Source: Artemisia argyi (taxonomy: Eukaryota; Streptophyta; Magnoliopsida; Asterales; Asteraceae). From it: 64,000 bases of DNA. Below, one piece after another: positions 58,996 through 64,000 of the stretch. The stretch covers positions 181,954,115 through 182,018,114 of the forward strand of contig CM060708.1 of NCBI GenBank assembly GCA_030686995.1. The letters run 5' to 3'. The position numbers and the translations under genes were made by a program. Numbering within the stretch: the stretch's first letter is position 1; every line of letters starts with the position of its first letter. The notes beneath the pieces are model-generated. The model was not told where the DNA came from and made no database searches. It saw only the letters and a list, made by a program, of their open reading frames with translations.

Positions 58996-60350
58996 TGTTG
59001 ACATAAATAATGTCTAAAAACATTGTTAGCATATTAACAATGTCTCTATGTTTTGATAATTACAAATCATAAACTCATTAACCTAAAACTTATGCCATAA
59101 ACAAGTTTTTAGTGCTTAATATTTGTCTTTGCATCCATATCACTTAAGGTATGAATAAACAAAGTGTTTATTGTGTTTCATGATCAAAGGAAATTTTTCT
59201 AATCACTAGAATTTTTATAAAATGTATTAAACATTCTATATCTTTTACAAAATTACTTTTGGAATTAAAAGAATATGTTTAATTCATTATAAATATATAA
59301 TTTCAAATTTCCAACCAAAAATGGCAAATTTTATCCAGAAAAATATTTCCCACTAAAAGACAAGAAAATTCAACGTTCTGAAGGGGCGGCCCCCTTAATT
59401 CCTTAGGCGGCCCCCTTAATCATTAAGGGGACCGACCTCTAATTAAGGGGACCGACCACGCTCCAGAACAGTAATTTTCTCCCCTATAAATACTGGTTCA
59501 TCCCACATAATTTTCTCACCTTTTGCACTCCTAAACTTTCTGTTCTAGATCCACATTTCTATTCTCTTAATCCTTTGATCATAAGTACATAATTCTTTGT
59601 TTCAAAGTGATTCAAACATCATCCTCTCAAGTGCAAGAGAAGAATACTTCTATCCCCCAAGACAAGAAGTATTACAACTTGTTGTGACCTCCATATATAA
59701 GTTGTTGGTGCATCATCAAGATTATTTACATTATTCTTTGTGAAGATTGTTGTGAATATTTGATTGTAGATAGTTGTGCTAGGTAGATTGATTGTGTGAT
59801 TAGTTAGTTGTTTGATGTGAAGAAGAAAAGTTAGGAATTAGATTGCAGTGAAGAAGCTAGGTGTGAAGTTGTTAGTTGTGAAGAAAATTGGTGTGAAGAA
59901 GATAGGCGTGGAGTAGTTAGTTGTGAAGTAGATTGGTTTGAAGAAGTTGTGTATAAGTTGTGACTTAGTTGTGAAGAAGTTGTGGTGTGTAAAGTGGTGT
60001 GTAAATTGGTGTGTAAGGTTTTCTCCGCCATAAGGGAGCTTGTTGATATAGTAAAGAAAACTCTCGAGTTAGGTGCTCGGGGAGTGGAGTAGGGCAAGGA
60101 AGGTGTCCTTGTAGCCGAACCACTATAAATCTCTTGTCTCGCGGTTCGATCTTTCCATCTCTTATTTATTTCCTTACTTATCATTGCTATATCTTACTTA
60201 TTGATAGTTGTTTATATTGTGCAAGACTTGAGATCATATATTATCGAATCTAAATTTTAAAAACTAAGAAAACACCAAAACTATTTTTATAACAAATTAA
60301 AAAGACGTAAAACTATTCAACCCCCCCCCCCCCCCTTCTAGTTTTCCACA
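58996..60350 (+). repeat. Element E 3' LTR (1355 bp)
   Basis: Partner of 41187-42500. It includes one extra GGCGGCCCCCTTAAT unit, an extra GTGGTGTGTAAA unit, and a run of 15 C (60321-60335) where the 5' LTR has CCCCTCC. Confidence 0.93.
59375..59492 (+). promoter_or_regulatory. Element E 3' LTR palindrome and TATA box
   Basis: Two forward and two reverse units between GTTCTG (59375) and CAGAAC (59464-59469), then TATAAATA at 59485-59492. Confidence 0.6.
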
Positions 60351-60640
60351 CCTTGAGATATTGATTTGGATCTTCGGAACGAAGTCCATGGAATGCACAT
60401 CCGCTTTGCACCAAGCGGTTGGTGTTGGATCGCAAGGGAGACACATTGGCTCCGGTGAGCTCAATAGTGTTTCGATAGCCTTGGTGGCTAGGTCGGGAAT
60501 ACTCTCCTAGGGTTCGGGGCCTAAGAGGTTGGTTAGCTAGTGGTGGGTTTTGTGGGTGGTCTTGTTGTGGTGGGTTGATGGGTTCAAAGATGTTACCACC
60601 TTCTATGATGTCGGATGGTAAAGAGTTATGAACAAAAACA
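60351..60640 (-). pseudogene. gag: Element D gag, N-terminal part
   Basis: Minus-strand frame with RTLGEYSRPSHQGYRNTIEL and CAFHGLRSEDPNQYLK up to the E insertion. With one CCTTG copy removed it continues in frame with 41186 (..LKDFLKIVDSIDLDV). The true start is unclear; no ATG is convincing in the first 30 codons, so it may have been lost by mutation. Confidence 0.85.
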
Positions 60641-60771
60641 CGAAGAAATAAGATAGACTAAAGAAAACCTAAAAATAAAAATAAAATCTTACAAGAAAGG
60701 AATCTAGCAAGTAGACCTAATAAAAAGAAATCCTAACCTAGACAATAACTATTCCCCGGGCTGCGGCGCCA
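60641..60771 (-). other. Element D leader and primer binding site
   Basis: A short leader, then the PBS at 60751-60771, TGGCGCCGCAGCCCGGGGAA on the minus strand, six bases from the LTR. It is Asp-like but differs from AT2 in the middle. Confidence 0.7.
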
Positions 60772-60777
60772 AAAACT

Positions 60778-62201
60778 TGATGCGTGGGAATTGCACCAGG
60801 CTTTACCTCTCGAGGGATCTCGAGAAGCTTACAACCCCCACCAGGCAGTGTACCTGATCGTTGTAGTATAGTATAGTGACAAGTACCTGGGGATTGATCG
60901 TTCAACTCAAGAATAGTGTCGCTAGGATTAGAAAGCCTAAAAACTAGGTCTAGAGGTGAGGGATGATTCTTTTTGTATTTTTTTTTATTTTTATAAAAGC
61001 AAGTAAAATCTCGGGTTTTGGAAGAGTGGGCGGAATTAGTTGCTAGTCAACTAACCCAATAACTAAAGATGCAATCAAAATAGAATAATAAAAATGAAAA
61101 TAAACTAAATTAAACTAGTGGTGTGAGCAATATGTGGGAAAATGGTGTTTACTTAGATTTCACTACTCCCTAGATATCTTTTACAGGTTAATTACTTGTT
61201 ACAGTTGCGTGGATGATGGATTGTATTCCTTAATACCATTCATGGGGTGGCGTACTTACTTCCCTAATTCTATAAGCTCCTACTTCACTCCTATGTCGAG
61301 CCGGCTAAGAAGCTCATAACATGGGATCACTAGAATTCGCTCATGCATTAAATACAATCATAAAAACCTAGTACACATCGGTTCATGTTTCTTAAGACGT
61401 TCAAGCAAGTTACACAATGGAGATCTGCCAGTTTTCTTAAGCCTAACATTGAAATCATTCATCCATTACAACTATAAACAAGCAATCAACATATAATCAA
61501 TATCTAGGTTTCATTACATCTAAGCAAAGACACAAAAGATCTAGCCTAGCATGTTATAATCAAGACAAGCATAAGATATATTCAAACAACACATAGATAT
61601 ATTGAATGAATTGAAAGAGGACTTATCTTAATTGAACATGAAAGGTTTCAAGGGGTGAAAACCCTTGAAAATACTGTTACAAATGACCTAGGGTTTATTA
61701 GGTTCGACCCTAGTATTCTCCACACAAGTTCCTACTTTAATGAATGAAAAATAGAAAAGTATATATAGATTTTGTGAGTTAACAGCGTCAAGAGTAAATT
61801 TCTGACACCGTCATCTCGCCGCCAATAAAGTTCTCGGACTGCCTAGATCTGGAGCTGACGCCGTCATGTGTAATCCTTCTTCAGGCCGTCACCAAAATAA
61901 CTCTTGACGCCCTACTTCTGACGCCGTCACGTTTTCTCTGGGTCGTCATGCACTTTACTCCTGACGCCGTCACATTTTCCTTCTTGACGCCGTCAGGTAT
62001 TGTTTCCAGCATGGAAAATTAAGTGTTTGCCGTTTTCTTCACTTTTATGCTCCAAAAACGTCCAAAATGCTTCCTTTTCCAGTATTCACTCCCAAAGTAC
62101 CTAAAATCACAGAAGGAACGATTTAGGGCAATATTTGATCAAATAAATTCCAATTCCGGCTTAAATGACCCCCTAAAAACGGTTGATTTTTCGCCTCATC
62201 A
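60778..62201 (-). repeat. Element D right LTR (full length, 1424 bp)
   Basis: TGATGCGTGGG...CGCCTCATCA. It holds the 751-bp block missing from the left LTR. No coding region is supported. Confidence 0.92.
61760..61995 (-). promoter_or_regulatory. Element D right (5') LTR promoter: TGACG array and TATA box
   Basis: TATATATAG at 61760-61768, with four exact TGACGCCGTCA units and several variants (for example TGACACCGTCA) upstream in element sense, up to 61995. As the 5' LTR this copy would drive transcription. Confidence 0.6.
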
Positions 62202-62206
62202 GTTGT

Positions 62207-63386
62207 CAAACTAGCAACTATTGACTATGCTCAACTGATATGGGAGGATATGGTTTATCATGCAAGACAGTTTAAGAAAGCCTCAACCTCAAGAATTCCA
62301 TTCTAGAGATTCACTAAGTGTCTCATCGCTCATTTCATGAATATATACCCAGAAATTGATCGCAGATTGGAAGATAAGAAACACACCACTGCTATGGATC
62401 ACATATATTCTAGAACCAGAATTCAGAAGACAAATACTCAGAAACAAGGAATGAGAATCCCTGCAAGTCTGTTACCAGAAGCAATCCTTAGTGCTGAAGC
62501 ATATAAAATATATGTTGAAGCTCAAAGAAACGACCAAGTTGGTTTGACTCAACTGAAGAAAGGGAAAACTTCTAAAGCTGCAGCTAAAATCAAAACAATT
62601 CCCAAATCCAGAACAAAGAAAGTCACTCTACAACCTAAGAAGAAAGTGAAAACTCTTCGTGATGAACCAGCTGATGATGAAGGAGTTGCTCAGCAGGAGA
62701 CAGAAATTGAAAAGCTTACACTGACTAAGAAGAAAAAGGTAGATAAGGGAAAACTAAACGAAACTCAAGAAGAATCAGTCACCTCAACAATGTCTGAATC
62801 CAAAGAAGATGAACAACTGCAACTAACCTTAAGAAAAAGCAAACAAACGGAAGAGGAAAGAATTGCTAGACTAACAAAGAAAGGTGAAGGTTCTGGTACT
62901 CAGGATGTGGAAATGACGATTCCAGATTCAAAAAGAGATGATCAATCATCAGAAGAAACACGTTCTCAAACATTGTCATCTCCTGATCAAGATGGTGATG
63001 ATTTCGATAATGAAGCTCAGTTATCCAGTTCTGAACCAAAAGACTCTCTCGATAAACCAGCTGAAAGTGAAGAAGAAGAAGCTTTGAAAAGCAAAGATGA
63101 TGATGCATCCGAGAAAGAAGAAAATAGTGATGAGGAGAATGATCCTGAGGAGAATGATCTACGCAAGGCACTAAGGAAGCTCTACCTCCAAATCCTTGAA
63201 CCACCTAAGGAAGCTCAATTAATCCCAGCTCCTGAGTGGATTAATCCTGATGCACCTTCGTTTAATTGGTTTGATGACATGGTCGATGCTCACCCTGATG
63301 TCCCTGAAGCTGAAGAAATGACTGAAGGATCAATCGGAGAATATTACTTGGGAAAAGAGGCCATCTTGGGACAGAATATTACTTAG
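62207..63386 (+). pseudogene. Element F third ORF, middle part
   Basis: Continues 35769 in frame: VKLATIDYAQLIWEDMVYHA, a TAG at 62304-62306, then NIYPEIDRRLEDKKHTTAMD, RIPASLLPEAILSAEAYKIY, a Lys-rich stretch (KKGKTSKAAAKIKTIPKSRT) and a long Glu/Asp/Ser-rich tract (62780-63180). These are the expected succession in the Asteraceae Copia ORF3 family. The frame ends at 63386 because of a 35-bp tandem duplication. Function is unknown; the mixed basic and acidic tract suggests disorder. Confidence 0.8.
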
Positions 63387-63408
63387 GAAAAGAGGCCATC
63401 TTGGGACA
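63339..63408 (+). repeat. 35-bp tandem duplication in ORF3
   Basis: Units 63339-63373 and 63374-63408 (GAATATTACTTGGG...GGGACA) differ by one base. The length is not a multiple of three, so the second unit shifts the frame and exposes a TAG. Confidence 0.9.
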
Positions 63409-64000
63409 GAATCTACCCTGGCACGGATCCTGATGACTTCGACTTTTAAGATTTTTCTCAACCATTACCCCTCATTGGTCCTCCAAGTGATCCAAAAATT
63501 CCTAAGCAATACTTCTTCAACAACGATCTCCAATATCTTATCCATGGGAACACTGATCCAAAACACCAGTTGTAAATTATCGGTTGAACTTGACGATAAA
63601 ATGAGAGGATTGTACTCCACGTCTGTCAGTAAGTACATTGTTGAAGCAGCTTTATGCACCCTTCACTGGCCAGAGATGCACAAATGGTTTTATAAGTATA
63701 AGCTGACATTCCGATCTAAACATAAAGTCTTCTCTCAACAATGAATTCTTTCCATCACAGAAGTTCCAATAACTGAGAAAAGATTCAGGTATAATTTTCT
63801 TGACGAAATTGTGGTCCGTCGAATCGATGACAAGTTGTTCAAATTCAGTGAAGCAGACTATCATCGGTTGAACCTCAACGACTTAGAAGATATGTACTTA
63901 CTTAAGGTTCAAGGCAAACTTCAGCATCTGCCCGGCAGCCTTCAGTATGACATCATCAACTCTATTCTGCTCTTCATGCGCCAAACTATCATCAAAGCAA
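63409..64000 (+). pseudogene. Element F third ORF, C-terminal part (runs off the window)
   Basis: Broken into frames. PLPLIGPPSDPKIPKQYFFN and NDLQYLIHGNTDPKHQ (about 63455-63570) fit the family, then a shift. From about 63590 another frame reads KMRGLYSTSVSKYIVEAALC and HKWFYKYKLTF, a TGA (63742-63744), then ILSITEVPITEKRFRYNFLD, EIVVRRIDDKLFKFSEADYH and LQHLPGSLQYDIINSILLFM to the window end. Confidence 0.75.

Larger units (their letters stand above)
41187..60350 (+). mobile_element. Element E: Sirevirus-like Copia nested in D
   Basis: Flanked by CCTTG at 41182-41186 and 60351-60355. LTRs are 41187-42500 and 58996-60350. Removing the nested N1-C leaves about 9.0 kb. It has the initiator-Met PBS, gag with a CFRCG knuckle, protease, integrase, RT, RNase H, a third ORF after pol, and four purine tracts before the 3' LTR, all features of the SIRE lineage. 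It is inserted in the gag gene of D. Confidence 0.93.
35770..62201 (-). mobile_element. Element D: Ty3 gag-protease element nested in F
   Basis: Bounded by GTTGT at 35765-35769 and 62202-62206. LTRs are 35770-36442 and 60778-62201. PBS is at 60751-60771. Without the nested element E its length is about 7.3 kb, or 8.0 kb before a 751-bp deletion in the left LTR. It encodes gag, an aspartic protease and a C-terminal domain, but neither RT nor integrase, so it must have moved with enzymes supplied in trans. Confidence 0.9.
30453..64000 (+). mobile_element. Copia element F (outermost of the nest), deleted and interrupted
   Basis: 5' LTR (30453-30796), PBS, a leader rich in CGAGTT, the 3' part of pol (31197-33274), a PPT-like tract, a second CGAGTT-rich region, and a long third ORF starting at 35213. 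That ORF is split by element D (35770-62201) and resumes at 62207. Gag, protease and integrase are absent: the leader runs directly into the pol linker before RT. The 3' LTR is beyond the window. The pol and ORF3 wording matches Sirevirus-like Copia families I recall as very common in Tanacetum. Confidence 0.85.

Noticed and set aside
62866..63204. Minus-strand 112-aa ORF
   Set aside because: Opposite strand of the acidic tract in ORF3; His/Leu-rich composition is what antisense GAA/GAT codons give.

Overview
The window is plant nuclear DNA made almost entirely of LTR retrotransposons, many nested or recombined. Only about 2 kb (28475-30452) is not obviously retrotransposon. The protein fragments (Athila-type gag-pol, a CEYCGG-type knuckle protein, a Sirevirus-like Copia with a long third ORF, and a gag-protease element without polymerase) resemble families I know as abundant in daisy-family genomes such as Tanacetum and Artemisia. 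I therefore infer an Asteraceae plant, from recall of protein families and not from a search. No intact host gene, tRNA or rRNA was seen.

Left half (1-28474), all minus-strand Ty3 elements sharing termini, polypurine tract (PPT) and an Asp-tRNA-type primer binding site (PBS). Copy A (1-6725) is a piece of a short-internal, long-LTR non-autonomous family, here called N1. It is fused at a 4-bp TTGT microhomology to B1 (6722-12943), the 3'-truncated interior of an autonomous-type Athila-like family, here called AT2. A 4.6-kb LTR (12944-17521) then separates B1 from a second AT2 interior, B2 (17522-24916). A last LTR with a 1020-bp deletion (24917-28474) ends the array.

Middle (28475-30452): unassigned sequence holding two apparent minus-strand exons of an unidentified host gene.

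Right half (30453-64000): a four-level nest. Copia element F (plus strand, LTR at 30453, running off the window) is split inside its third ORF by Ty3 element D (minus, 35770-62201, target duplication GTTGT). D is split inside gag by the Sirevirus-like Copia element E (plus, 41187-60350, duplication CCTTG). E is split inside RNase H by N1 copy C (minus, 46371-56554, duplication CATGT). Rejoining the flanks restores the reading frame at each level.

How the parts relate: AT2 (gag, protease, RT, RNase H, integrase) is the plausible helper for N1, which has matching ends but only a decayed zinc-knuckle ORF. D likewise has gag and protease but no RT or integrase. Every long ORF carries stops or frameshifts, so no copy looks autonomous today. 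The most interesting signals are noncoding: repeated purine-tract plus stem-loop modules in three Ty3 families, a stem-loop just after the terminal stop, E2F-like palindromes upstream of LTR TATA boxes, a TGACG array in the D promoter, a GC-rich palindrome plus TATA in the E LTR that recurs before its third ORF, and dozens of strand-biased CGAGTT motifs in element F.
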